From an uncultured Pseudogracilibacillus sp. (GTDB lineage: Bacteria; Bacillota; Bacilli; Bacillales; Amphibacillaceae), in NCBI GenBank assembly GCA_937974845.1, contig CALJVC010000020.1:1-63323 (forward strand): 63,323 bases of DNA, read 5' to 3'. The notes under the pieces were generated by a model, which did no database searches, was not told where the DNA came from, and was given only the letters and a program-made list of their open reading frames with translations. The translations under genes and the position numbers were made by a program. Each line of letters starts with the position of its first letter. The first letter of the stretch is position 1. Shown here piece after piece: positions 8,894 through 17,303 of the stretch.

Positions 8894-9994
8894 TTAAAAA
8901 GACTCCCGTAATGAAACAGTAACTCCCTTTGGATAATGGAGTTCCACGGTTATATTGGCCTCTTTGACTGAAACCCAGCCTAAACCTGAAAAAACGATAT
9001 CTGTATTCGGTTCACTAATACGATAAGACTGGGTGATCAAGGACGGCAACCGTTCGATGTGTGCTTCACTAGGAGGTCGTAATAACGTACCGCGTTGGCT
9101 TTCGTATAATGAATCGGCCTTTTCGAGCTTCGTCCGATGAATAGGTAATTCATTAGAAAAATAACAAGTAAAAGGTTGACGGTCTCCTTTGATAAAGTCA
9201 AGTCGGGCTAGTCCTCCAAAAAACAAGGTTTGCCCAGATTGCAACTGATAATTTCTTGGGCGAACTTCTTCCCTAGGTACAATAAACTTCAAATCTTCCT
9301 CCGCAACATAATGGGTCATTTGACCTTCGTTGACAATTCCTGGAGTGTCGATCATAGCACTTCGATGATCGAGAGGAATTTTAATGAAATTCAAGGTAGT
9401 ACCAGGAAAATAAGAAGTAGTAATCGCATCCTGTAGACGGGTTGAACGTTTAATTAAAGCGTTGATAAATGTTGACTTACCAACATTTGTGACTCCGACT
9501 ACATAGATATCCTTTTGTTCCCGAGCAGACTCTAAGGCCATAGCCAGTTCATCTACTTGGTAGCCTTTTTTTGCCGACATTAAATATACTTCTTCTACAT
9601 TGATTCTTGCTTCTTTTAGTATACGACGAAGCCAATCGTGTACTTTCTTCATATTCGTTGATTTTGGCAATAAATCTACTTTATTTGCCACAAGGAAAAC
9701 CTTTTTCCTTCCAACGATTCGATGAAGGTTTTTAAGTAAAGTACCGTCTACATCAAATACATCGATAATATGTACGACAATTCCCTCTTGATCATGGATC
9801 GAACTTACCATCTTAAGATAATCATCGCTAGAAAGTGACACAGTCACATTTTTATTGTAATGTCGTAACTTAAAACAACGTTGACATAAAATGTGCTCTC
9901 GTTCAAGAGCAGAGGCTGGAACATAGCCTAATTCCTGGGGATTATCTGATTGTAAATAAACCCCACAGCCTTCACATTGATGTTTGTTCGTCAT
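8894..9994 (-). CDS. yqeH: Circularly permuted ribosome-assembly GTPase YqeH
   Basis: The 366-residue protein has an N-terminal treble-clef zinc finger (CEGCGVYL and CQRCFKLRH), then GTPase motifs in permuted order: NKVDLLP (G4), SAKKG (G5), GVTNVGKSTFIN (G1) and DTPG (G3). A C-terminal domain follows. YqeH is needed for 30S subunit biogenesis in B. subtilis. It overlaps yqeG by 23 bases, so the two are probably cotranslated. Confidence 0.97.
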   Translation of the reverse strand: MTNKHQCEGCGVYLQSDNPQELGYVPASALEREHILCQRCFKLRHYNKNVTVSLSSDDYLKMVSSIHDQEGIVVHIIDVFDVDGTLLKNLHRIVGRKKVFLVANKVDLLPKSTNMKKVHDWLRRILKEARINVEEVYLMSAKKGYQVDELAMALESAREQKDIYVVGVTNVGKSTFINALIKRSTRLQDAITTSYFPGTTLNFIKIPLDHRSAMIDTPGIVNEGQMTHYVAEEDLKFIVPREEVRPRNYQLQSGQTLFFGGLARLDFIKGDRQPFTCYFSNELPIHRTKLEKADSLYESQRGTLLRPPSEAHIERLPSLITQSYRISEPNTDIVFSGLGWVSVKEANITVELHYPKGVTVSLRESF

Positions 9995-10511
9995 CTACGA
10001 CACTCCTTATCAATTTTCCTCTCCGGTAGAAATAGTTGAGAATCAGCTTTTCAATTTGACGGTTTATCTTCGTTGCTGGTCCATCGGAATTGACGATAGG
10101 ACGTACCAAAATCGTATAGGCACCAAAACGGTTTCCTCCAAATACATCCGTTAAAACTTGATCACCAATTACAGCCAATTGACCAGGTGAGATCCCCATC
10201 TTTTTCTTCACATATCGGAAGGACTTGAGCAAAGGTTTTCGTGCATTTGCTAAATAAGGAATTTGTAAGGGTTCAGCAAATCGCTTCACCCGGGATTCGT
10301 TGTTGTTTGAGAAAACAAAGACATAAAGCCCTGCCTTCCGTAAATGGTCGAGCCAAATTCTTACCTCTTCCGTTGCATCCGCAACATTCCAAGGAACGAG
10401 TGTATTATCTAGATCGACGACTACCCCTTTGATACCCAATTCCTTTAACATGGTAGGCGTAATATCGTAGATCGATTGTACATGTTTATTTGGTAAAAAC
10501 AGATTTAACAA
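9972..10511 (-). CDS. yqeG: HAD-family phosphatase YqeG
   Basis: The 179-residue HAD subfamily IIIA protein has the nucleophile motif VVVDLDNTLVPWN, the motif II serine in FVFSNNNE, a lysine around NARKPLLKSF, and the acidic motif VIGDQVLTDVFG. The natural substrate is unsettled in the family. The start is TTG at 10511 with GAGGTGA 5 bases upstream. It is the first gene of the yqeG-to-comE-direction block and has the DnaA-box cluster directly upstream, as in B. subtilis. Confidence 0.94.
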   Translation of the reverse strand: MLNLFLPNKHVQSIYDITPTMLKELGIKGVVVDLDNTLVPWNVADATEEVRIWLDHLRKAGLYVFVFSNNNESRVKRFAEPLQIPYLANARKPLLKSFRYVKKKMGISPGQLAVIGDQVLTDVFGGNRFGAYTILVRPIVNSDGPATKINRQIEKLILNYFYRRGKLIRSVVDDEQTSM

Positions 10512-10560
10512 TGTGTCACCTCATTTAATCAGAACAACTAATCTCCTTATTATTATAAAG

Positions 10561-10779
10561 CTAAAAGGCCTTTCTGAATAGCAAAATCAATAGGGGAAAG
10601 AAAAATCGTTCGACAAATTTCCCTATCAATAAAATTGTGGATAAAATTATTGACAACAAGAACGCGATAACGACAATATGTAAAGCGCTTACTCTCTCAC
10701 TTATGTACAGGCTTTGTGAATAAAATGTGAGTAAATAAAGAGCTTGTACCGTCTTTCGTTTCATGATAAATTAAACACA
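10561..10779. promoter_or_regulatory. DnaA-box cluster between yqeG and sda
   Basis: Two perfect DnaA boxes (consensus TTATNCACA) lie on the minus strand at 10636-10644 and 10715-10723. Three one-mismatch boxes lie at 10701-10709, 10726-10734 and 10771-10779. B. subtilis has a chromosomal DnaA-box cluster at exactly this place; it controls sda transcription and titrates DnaA. The density in about 145 bases supports the same role here. No real gene is seen in 10512-10846. Confidence 0.75.
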
Positions 10780-10783
10780 GTCG

Positions 10784-10801
10784 CTTTTTATCGATAAAAA
10801 G
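10784..10801. repeat. Perfect 18-bp palindrome upstream of sda
   Basis: CTTTTTATCGATAAAAAG reads the same on both strands. It ends 45 bases before the sda start, between the DnaA boxes and the gene. It could be an operator or a chance AT-rich palindrome. I know no regulator for it. Confidence 0.5.
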
Positions 10802-10846
10802 TCAGCGCTTCTACGGAGTTTTATATTTATTTAAAGGAGTATGAAA

Positions 10847-10990
10847 ATGGAGTCGCTACCTGATTACATATTGATCAAAACCTACCACAAGGCGAAACAA
10901 TTGCATTTGGACTCGAAGTTTATCGAACTATTAAAGTTTGAGATCAACCGCAGAAATTTACAACATCGACTACTGTCTGCTGTGAAATAA
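10847..10990 (+). CDS. sda: Sporulation checkpoint inhibitor Sda
   Basis: This 47-residue reading frame begins MESLPDYILIKTYHKAK and contains FIELLKFEINRRNLQHRL. It aligns along its whole length with B. subtilis Sda (LSDELLIESYFKA, DFIELIENEIKRRSL), which folds as a helical hairpin and blocks KinA autophosphorylation when replication is perturbed. The start at 10847 is 7 bases after AAGGAG (10834-10839). A second in-frame ATG at 10841 is too close to that site. The DnaA boxes upstream fit DnaA-controlled expression. The gene is small and easily missed. Confidence 0.9.
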   Translation: MESLPDYILIKTYHKAKQLHLDSKFIELLKFEINRRNLQHRLLSAVK

Positions 10991-11105
10991 GTTATCGATA
11001 ATAAAAATCTTTCCTTTTCCTTTCAAAAACTTTATACTATTAACTATATACCATTTTATCTATACAAGGCCATTGGGTTGTGAAGAATGGAGGAAAAATT
11101 TAGTT

Positions 11106-13439
11106 ATGATCTTTGCCGTATTAGCACCTTTACTATTTGCTTTTTTTGTTCCACTACTAAGTAAAAAGAAAGATAAACTTCACCCGGGAACCGTCGTATT
11201 GATCGTTCCCTTAGCTATTTTTATTTATTTTTTCCGCTTTGTCGGAACAGAATTTACACCTATTAGGGAAACGTATCGATGGATCCCTTCATTACATATT
11301 AATTTCGATTTTTACCTAGACGGCTTAAGTTTACTCTTTGTCTTGCTTATTAGCGGAATTGGGACTTTAGTCGTTTTATATTCTGTTTTTTACTTAGACC
11401 GTACCGAGCGTTTAGATCAATTTTACGTCTATTTACTTTTATTTATGACAGCTATGCTCGGAATAGTATCTTCGGATAACATTTTTGCTCTTTACACTTT
11501 CTGGGAATTAACATCCGTATCTTCCTTTTTATTAATTGGATATTGGCACTTTAAAGAAAGATCCCGTTATGGGGCAACGAAGTCAATGTTAATTACTATC
11601 TTTGGCGGCTTGAGCCTACTCGGCGCCTTCGTTCTTCTTTATGTCATCAGTGGAACGAGTAGTATTCAAGGTATGATTGCCCAGGCAGACGTCATTGCCG
11701 AACATAAGTTTTTCCCTTTTATTATGGCATTTATTTTATTAGGAGCTTTTACAAAGTCTGCCCAATTCCCCTTCCATATCTGGTTACCAGATGCGATGGA
11801 AGCGCCGACGCCTGTCAGTGCCTACCTACACTCGGCGACAATGGTCAAGGCAGGGATCTTTTTAATTGCCAGATTTTTCCCGATCCTGTCACTACATGAA
11901 GCTTACTTTCCAGTCGTTACGACAGTTGGATTAATTACATTAGTTTGGGCTTCGTATATGGCCGTTCGTCAAACGGATCTAAAAGCGATTTTAGCCTTTT
12001 CTACCGTTAGTCAACTCGGAATGATCATGGCTATGCTCGGCTTTGGAACCGAAGTAGCAATCTTCGCTGCGATGTTCCACATTTTAAGCCATGCTACTTT
12101 TAAAGGAAGCTTATTTATGATTGCGGGTATTGTCGATGTCCAAACAGGAACTCGGGATATTCGTAAATTAGGACAATTATTTACTTTAATGCCTATTGCC
12201 GGAACGTTAGCCCTATTCGGTAGTTTATCTATGGCTGGGGTACCACTTCCCTTCTTAAACGGCTTTTTAAGTAAGGAATTATTCTTTGAATCGACCTTAT
12301 CTCTAGAAGCAAGCGGTGCCTACGGTAGTTTTCTCGCAGGGGCTGTACCTTACATTGCAGTCTTTGGTAGTATTTTTACCTTTGTTTATTCTACATACTT
12401 ATTCGTCGGCGTCTTCCTCAAACAAAAGGGTAAGGAACCGACTTATGATGCTAGCGTTAAGGAAGCACCTTTAGGCATGCTTCTTTCACCAGCTATTTTA
12501 GTTCTAGGTGTTATCGTTATTGGAATTTTTCCTAATGCTTTCAACGGTACGTTTATCGCCCATGCAGCAACGAGTATCGTCGGAAGTTCTGCCGTTGAAA
12601 CAATCCAGTTTTGGCATGGCTTAAACACACCTTTTCTTATGTCTCTAACGGTTGTGCTTCTCGGTACGATACTTTTTGTTACTTTAAAACGCTGGGAACA
12701 AGTGTATAAGATCGTCCCAGGCAAGATACAGTTAAATCATGCCTACAATTGGAGTATTAAGGCTCTAGATGACTTACCAAAACGGATTACAAACTTTTAT
12801 ATGCGCGGTTCTTTGCGTAATTACATGTTAATTATTTTAGGTACAACCTTTGTTGTCTCCTTTATCTTTTTATTTATTACCGATGGCTTTGTCATTCGTT
12901 TCGATGACCTTGCGCCGGTAACGATTCTAGAATTAGTCGTTGTCTTTGCGATTACAGTTGCTGCTATAGCCACTGTTTTTGCTCGAAACAATGTTGCTGT
13001 GATCCTTATTTTAGGTATTACAGGCTATGGTGTAGCGATACTATTTGTCTTATATCGAGCACCGGATTTAGCCCTAACTCAATTAGTTATCGAAACGGTA
13101 TCTATAACATTGTTTTTACTATGTTTTTACCATTTTCCTAAATTACGCCGTCGGACGGAATCTTGGAAAACTCGAACAGTCAACCTAATCGTTGCTGGCG
13201 GGTTCGGACTATTAATGACAGCTGTCGGTATCGCTGCCTTTAGTAGCAATGCTTTTGATAAAATTTCTGACTATTTTATCGAGACTTCTTTACCGATTGG
13301 TGGCGGCCGTAACATCGTTAACGTCATTCTCGTTGATATGCGAGGAATCGATACCTTGTTCGAAATTACTGTACTAGGAATCGCAGGATTAACGGTATAC
13401 AGCCTCATTAAATTACGCAAAGATAAGGAGGCAGAGTAA
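11106..13439 (+). CDS. mrpA: Mrp Na+/H+ antiporter subunit A
   Basis: The 777-residue polytopic protein is related to NuoL/NuoM. It has the conserved glutamate in LYTFWELTSVSSFLLIGYW and the lysine region FTKSAQFPFHIWLPDAMEAP, then a C-terminal extension ending VNVILVDMRGIDTLFEITVLGI, the normal MrpA terminus. With the other Mrp subunits it exchanges Na+ for H+ and supports alkali and salt resistance. The start at 11106 matches the family N-terminus (LAPLLFAFFVPLL) and follows GGAGG at 11089 with long spacing; an upstream TTG at 11073 is less likely. It contains no MrpB domain. Confidence 0.93.
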   Translation: MIFAVLAPLLFAFFVPLLSKKKDKLHPGTVVLIVPLAIFIYFFRFVGTEFTPIRETYRWIPSLHINFDFYLDGLSLLFVLLISGIGTLVVLYSVFYLDRTERLDQFYVYLLLFMTAMLGIVSSDNIFALYTFWELTSVSSFLLIGYWHFKERSRYGATKSMLITIFGGLSLLGAFVLLYVISGTSSIQGMIAQADVIAEHKFFPFIMAFILLGAFTKSAQFPFHIWLPDAMEAPTPVSAYLHSATMVKAGIFLIARFFPILSLHEAYFPVVTTVGLITLVWASYMAVRQTDLKAILAFSTVSQLGMIMAMLGFGTEVAIFAAMFHILSHATFKGSLFMIAGIVDVQTGTRDIRKLGQLFTLMPIAGTLALFGSLSMAGVPLPFLNGFLSKELFFESTLSLEASGAYGSFLAGAVPYIAVFGSIFTFVYSTYLFVGVFLKQKGKEPTYDASVKEAPLGMLLSPAILVLGVIVIGIFPNAFNGTFIAHAATSIVGSSAVETIQFWHGLNTPFLMSLTVVLLGTILFVTLKRWEQVYKIVPGKIQLNHAYNWSIKALDDLPKRITNFYMRGSLRNYMLIILGTTFVVSFIFLFITDGFVIRFDDLAPVTILELVVVFAITVAAIATVFARNNVAVILILGITGYGVAILFVLYRAPDLALTQLVIETVSITLFLLCFYHFPKLRRRTESWKTRTVNLIVAGGFGLLMTAVGIAAFSSNAFDKISDYFIETSLPIGGGRNIVNVILVDMRGIDTLFEITVLGIAGLTVYSLIKLRKDKEAE

Positions 13440-13778
13440 ATGGAAATTATCATCTCGATTTTGGGAGGCATTTTATTTGCTACCGGTGTCTATAACATTT
13501 TACAAAAACAACTGCTACGAATCGCTATTGGTACTGGTTTAATTTCCCACGGTGCTCACCTTTTTATCTTGACAATGGGAAAATTAAAGCGAGGACAGCC
13601 ACCGATTATCCAAGAGGGGATTACTAACTATACCGATCCCCTCCCCCATGCCTTAATTTTGACATCGATTGTAATTAGTTTCGGGGTTACAAGTGTTGTG
13701 CTCGTTCTTGCGTATCGAACGATTAATGAAAATAAAACGGACAATATGGAGCAATTAAGGGGAACTGAAAATGAGTAA
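13440..13778 (+). CDS. mrpC: Mrp antiporter subunit C (NuoK-like)
   Basis: The 112-residue three-helix protein is homologous to NuoK. It has LLRIAIGTGLISHGAHLFILTMG and TDPLPHALILTSIVISFG, and it ends with a hydrophilic tail like B. subtilis MrpC (LDQLRG is echoed by MEQLRG). Its ATG directly abuts the mrpA stop (TAAATG), with AAGGAGG inside the end of mrpA. In standard operons mrpB lies between mrpA and mrpC; here there is no room for it. Confidence 0.95.
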   Translation: MEIIISILGGILFATGVYNILQKQLLRIAIGTGLISHGAHLFILTMGKLKRGQPPIIQEGITNYTDPLPHALILTSIVISFGVTSVVLVLAYRTINENKTDNMEQLRGTENE

Positions 13779-15246
13779 CTTAGCAGTCATGCCAATTATT
13801 TTCCCATTATTTACGGGAATTTTACTAGTCTTTCTTAATAAACGAACAAAACTTGTACGTCATTTAGCAAAGTTAATGGCTCTCCTTAACTTTGCCTTAG
13901 CGATTGTTTTAACATATATCGTTTTTACCGAGGGTACCCTCGTCCTAGAAACAGGAAATTGGGTCGCCCCTTATGGGATTATCTTTGTTGCTGATACTTT
14001 ATCAACCTTAATCATTTTAACGACGAGCATTATTACTCTAGCTATTGCTTGGATCGCTCCAAGGCTAGTACCAGAACGGAAGGAAAAATATTTTTTCTAT
14101 GCCTTTATGTTCTTTCTCATTAGCGGGGTGTCCGGTGCCTTTTTAACCGGTGACCTATTTAACCTCTTCGTGTTTTTCGAGGTGCTTTTAATGGCATCCT
14201 ATGGATTGATCGTACTCGGTGGTGAGAAAAAACAGCTTCGGGAATCCTTTAAATACTTACTCTTTAATTTATTCTCGTCCGTCGTTTTCGTTACTGCTGT
14301 CTCCTTCTTATATGCGGTTGTCGGTACGGTCAACATGGCCCATATAGCCGAACGGGTTCAGGAAATAAACCAACAAGGGGTTCTGACGACGATTGGTATC
14401 GTGCTCTTTTTCGTCTTTGCGACAAAAGCAGCCCTGTTCCCCTTGTATTTCTGGATGCCTAAATCTTATACTGTTCCAAACCCGATTGTTTCGGCCCTTT
14501 TCGGAGCCTTACTCACAAAGGTCGGGATTTATGCCATCCTACGGGTCTATACACTAATTTTTGTCGGTAAACAAGATATTACAGGGCCCTTCTTTATAAC
14601 CGTTGCTCTCTTATCGATTGTCTTCGGTGTTATCGGCGCCCTATCTACAAATGACGTTAAATTACTCGTTGCATATAATGTCATTCCGTCGATTGGCTTT
14701 GTCCTTTTAGGTATTGGATTATTTAATGAGAGCAGTTTAAGTGGCTCTGTCTATTATTTAATCCATGATATGATTATTAAAGCGACCCTCTTTTTAATTG
14801 TCGGAGTGGTCGTCTATGTAGCGGGAACTTCTAATTTAACAAAAATGCAAGGCTTAATTCATTACTATCCGGTTCTTGGATGGATGGTATTTCTATCTGC
14901 CTTTATTCTTGCAGGAATTCCACCTTTTAGTGGTTTTATCGGGAAATTGCTCTTACTCCAAGGAGCAGCGGAAAATGAAGAGATATTCGTTATCATCCTA
15001 TCACTAGCCATGAGTCTATTAATTCTATATTCTGTGATGAAAATATTTATTCGTGGCTTTTGGGGAGAAAAGGATCCAAATCACGAGCCGAAATCCTTAA
15101 AAGGCATGGTAGCTCCTATCTCCTTTTTACTGAGTATATCGATTTTCTTAGGAATCGGAGCAGAATTCGTCTATCCATACATCAACGATGTTGCTAGCTA
15201 CTTATTAAATCCTGACGAATACATTTATACGGTTTTAAAGGAGTGA
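13771..15246 (+). CDS. mrpD: Mrp antiporter subunit D (NuoM/N-like)
   Basis: The 491-residue proton-pumping-type subunit has the conserved FNLFVFFEVLLMASYGLIVLGG segment (glutamate in the fifth helix) and lysine-bearing FATKAALFPLYFWMPKSY. About fourteen membrane helices are visible. The ATG overlaps the end of mrpC by 8 bases and the stop overlaps the mrpE region, so the operon is tightly coupled. Length is normal for MrpD. Confidence 0.95.
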   Translation: MSNLAVMPIIFPLFTGILLVFLNKRTKLVRHLAKLMALLNFALAIVLTYIVFTEGTLVLETGNWVAPYGIIFVADTLSTLIILTTSIITLAIAWIAPRLVPERKEKYFFYAFMFFLISGVSGAFLTGDLFNLFVFFEVLLMASYGLIVLGGEKKQLRESFKYLLFNLFSSVVFVTAVSFLYAVVGTVNMAHIAERVQEINQQGVLTTIGIVLFFVFATKAALFPLYFWMPKSYTVPNPIVSALFGALLTKVGIYAILRVYTLIFVGKQDITGPFFITVALLSIVFGVIGALSTNDVKLLVAYNVIPSIGFVLLGIGLFNESSLSGSVYYLIHDMIIKATLFLIVGVVVYVAGTSNLTKMQGLIHYYPVLGWMVFLSAFILAGIPPFSGFIGKLLLLQGAAENEEIFVIILSLAMSLLILYSVMKIFIRGFWGEKDPNHEPKSLKGMVAPISFLLSISIFLGIGAEFVYPYINDVASYLLNPDEYIYTVLKE

Positions 15247-15251
15247 GCCGA

Positions 15252-15728
15252 ATGGCATTTCAAATCGTAGTAAACCTATTTATATCTTTTATGTGGATGT
15301 TTTTAAGTGAGGACTATACTTTTCCAACGTTTTTATTCGGCTATATTATTGGAGCTGCCTTACTTTTTCTCTTAAACCGTTTTTTCTCAACACGTTTTTA
15401 CTTATACCCGATTTACCGCATCATTATTTTATTTTTAATTTTCATTCGAGAGTTAATTCTTTCTAATATTTCAATCGTTAAACTCGTCTATAGCCGTGAA
15501 CCTGATTTTGAACCAGGGATTTTCGAAATGCCAATTGAAGTGACGAAGGATTGGGAAATTACGCTACTTGCTAATTTAATTACTTTAACTCCCGGTACAT
15601 TAACTGTAGCAATATCTGACGATAAGAAGCGTCTTTTCATTCATGCGATGGATATCGATGATAAGGAACAGTCAATCCATGAAATAAAAAACACCTTTGA
15701 GAAAGCCATATTGGAGGTAACGAGATGA
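15252..15728 (+). CDS. mrpE: Mrp antiporter subunit E
   Basis: The 158-residue protein has two or three N-terminal membrane helices and a cytoplasmic C-terminal domain with the family segment LANLITLTPGTLTVAIS. It starts at ATG 15252, six to seven bases after AAAGGAGTGA; an in-frame GTG at 15243 lies within that ribosome site. Its stop overlaps the mrpF start. The role in antiport is accessory in the family. Confidence 0.94.
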   Translation: MAFQIVVNLFISFMWMFLSEDYTFPTFLFGYIIGAALLFLLNRFFSTRFYLYPIYRIIILFLIFIRELILSNISIVKLVYSREPDFEPGIFEMPIEVTKDWEITLLANLITLTPGTLTVAISDDKKRLFIHAMDIDDKEQSIHEIKNTFEKAILEVTR

Positions 15729-16036
15729 CAGAAGTATTAGCCCTTGTAGAAAAAGCATTGACGATTACAACGTTAATCAGTCTAGTCGGGATAGCCGTAA
15801 CCCTCGTTTTACTAATTTACCGGGTAATTGTTGGTCCATCAAACCCGGACCGGGCAGCAGCCCTTGATGTTATTGGGGTATGTTTAATGGCTACTGTAGC
15901 TCTTTCTTCTATCCTTCTTGTAACGACACAGCTGAACGACGTCATTTTATTCATCGCAATTTTATCTTTTATTGGAACCCTCGCCTTAGCAAAATATATC
16001 GAAATGGGTGTTATCATTGATCGAGATCGGGATTAA
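15725..16036 (+). CDS. mrpF: Mrp antiporter subunit F
   Basis: The 103-residue protein has three membrane helices and the MrpF signature YRVIVGPSNPDRAAALDVIG, then SFIGTLALAKYIE. The start overlaps the mrpE stop (ATGA). B. subtilis MrpF is also implicated in cholate and Na+ efflux. The gene is complete. Confidence 0.95.
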   Translation: MTEVLALVEKALTITTLISLVGIAVTLVLLIYRVIVGPSNPDRAAALDVIGVCLMATVALSSILLVTTQLNDVILFIAILSFIGTLALAKYIEMGVIIDRDRD

Positions 16037-16043
16037 AATAATC

Positions 16044-16394
16044 ATGAATATAATCATCATTCTTTTGCTTTTGGCTGGAACCTTTTTTATCTTTTCTAGC
16101 GCTGTTGGAATCATTCGCTTTCCTGGAATTTATACAAGATTACATGCAGCGACTAAGGCACCAACCTTGGGTATTATTAGTATTTTGCTAGCTACTTTCT
16201 TCTTTTTATACGGCTCACATCAAATTATTAGTGGTAAATTGTTGCTAGCAATTTTATTTATCTTTTTAACCTCGCCAGTTTCTGGACATATGCTATCCCG
16301 AGCCGCCCACCGGAGTGGAATTAAACCTTACTTACGTCACCGTGAAGACGAGTACGAACGCTATATGCAAGAAAAATTAAAAGAAGAAAATTAA
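16044..16394 (+). CDS. mrpG: Mrp antiporter subunit G
   Basis: The 116-residue three-helix protein has the MrpG motif IIRFPGIYTRLHAATKAPTLG. The ATG at 16044 matches the family start, but its ribosome site is weak. An upstream in-frame GTG at 16008 would overlap mrpF by 29 bases and add 12 residues, and it cannot be ruled out. This is the last gene of the operon, followed at once by a terminator. Confidence 0.93.
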   Translation: MNIIIILLLLAGTFFIFSSAVGIIRFPGIYTRLHAATKAPTLGIISILLATFFFLYGSHQIISGKLLLAILFIFLTSPVSGHMLSRAAHRSGIKPYLRHREDEYERYMQEKLKEEN

Positions 16395-16395
16395 C

Positions 16396-16436
16396 AAAAA
16401 ATCTACGTCCCTTTATTTATAGGGCGTAGATTTTTT
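16396..16436 (+). terminator. Intrinsic terminator of the mrp operon
   Basis: A stem built from AAAAAATCTACG and CGTAGATTTTTT, extended by TCCCT with AGGG, ends in a T run. It lies just after the mrpG stop. Confidence 0.9.
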
Positions 16437-16446
16437 CATTGAGACA

Positions 16447-16475
16447 GGCACAATTCCGCCCTAGCTTCATATACT
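16447..16475 (+). promoter_or_regulatory. Possible sigma-E-type promoter of sigK
   Basis: CATATACT at 16468-16475 resembles the sigma-E -10 element, and GGCACAATT at 16447-16455 is a weak -35 at a plausible distance. In B. subtilis sigK is first transcribed by sigma-E with SpoIIID. The match is partial, so this is a candidate only. Confidence 0.4.
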
Positions 16476-16510
16476 TAGATATAACGAATAGCTGCAGGAG
16501 GCGGACTGAC

Positions 16511-17236
16511 ATGTCATTATTGGCAACCGTTTTAGCGAAACTAGTGAAGGATACGTTACTTTTTGTATCTTATGTAAAAAACAATGCCTTTCCTCAACCA
16601 TTGACCGATGAAGAAGAACAGATGTATATTGAACAAATGGAAAAGGGTAGCCAGGAAGCGAGAAATAAGTTGATTGAACATAACCTTAGACTAGTTGCCC
16701 ACATCGTAAAAAAATTTAACCAACATAATCATTTAGCTGAAGATTTAATATCTATAGGAACAATTGGTTTAATTAAAGGAGTAGAGAGTTATAGACCTGG
16801 AAAAGGAACGAAACTAGCAACCTATGCTGCCCGTTGTATAGAAAACGAAATTTTGATGTTTTTACGAACTTTACGAAAACAACGAAAGGACATCTCCTTA
16901 CATAGCCCTATCGGACAGGATCAGGAAGGAAACGAAATTAGTTTATTTGATGTGATCGAGGCTGAAAATGAAGACATTATGGAATATGTACAGCTAAATA
17001 TGCAACTAAGAAAATTAAAGGAACATTTTAATGTGTTAGACCAACGGGAACAAACCGTCCTTATTTATCGGTACGGATTAAATAATGAAGCGGAACGTAC
17101 CCAAAAGGAAATAGCCGATATGTTAGGAATTTCCCGTAGTTACGTATCTCGGATAGAAAAGAGGGCCTTACTTAAAGTATTCCGGGCCTATTATGACGAC
17201 GAAAAAAAGCAAAAAAATAAAAAAGGAAGGGGATAA
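16511..17236 (+). CDS. sigK: Mother-cell sporulation sigma factor K (pro-sigma-K), intact gene
   Basis: The 241-residue sigma-70 family protein starts with a hydrophobic pro-sequence (about residues 1-20) leading to VSYVKNNAFPQPL, where B. subtilis pro-sigma-K is cut by SpoIVFB. Region 2 (HNLRLVAHIVKKF, EDLISIGTIGLIKG, CIENEILMFLR) and region 4 (TQKEIADMLGISRSYVSRIEKRAL) are complete. The start at 16511 follows AGGAGG. The frame is continuous, so no skin-type element interrupts it. It drives late mother-cell genes for coat and cortex. Confidence 0.97.
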   Translation: MSLLATVLAKLVKDTLLFVSYVKNNAFPQPLTDEEEQMYIEQMEKGSQEARNKLIEHNLRLVAHIVKKFNQHNHLAEDLISIGTIGLIKGVESYRPGKGTKLATYAARCIENEILMFLRTLRKQRKDISLHSPIGQDQEGNEISLFDVIEAENEDIMEYVQLNMQLRKLKEHFNVLDQREQTVLIYRYGLNNEAERTQKEIADMLGISRSYVSRIEKRALLKVFRAYYDDEKKQKNKKGRG

Positions 17237-17250
17237 ATCCCTTCCTTTTC
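17221..17250. terminator. Bidirectional terminator between sigK and mtnN
   Basis: AAAAGGAAGGGG pairs with TCCCTTCCTTTT across a short loop. T-rich flanks occur on both strands. The left arm lies within the last codons of sigK. Confidence 0.8.
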
Positions 17251-17303
17251 TTCTATTGTAAAACTTTTCAAGATTATCTAAACCTTCAAACGAATGACAG
17301 CTT

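Noticed and set aside
10561..10764. 67-codon minus-strand reading frame for a hydrophobic peptide
   Set aside because: It has no ribosome site, lies across the DnaA-box cluster, and resembles no family I know.
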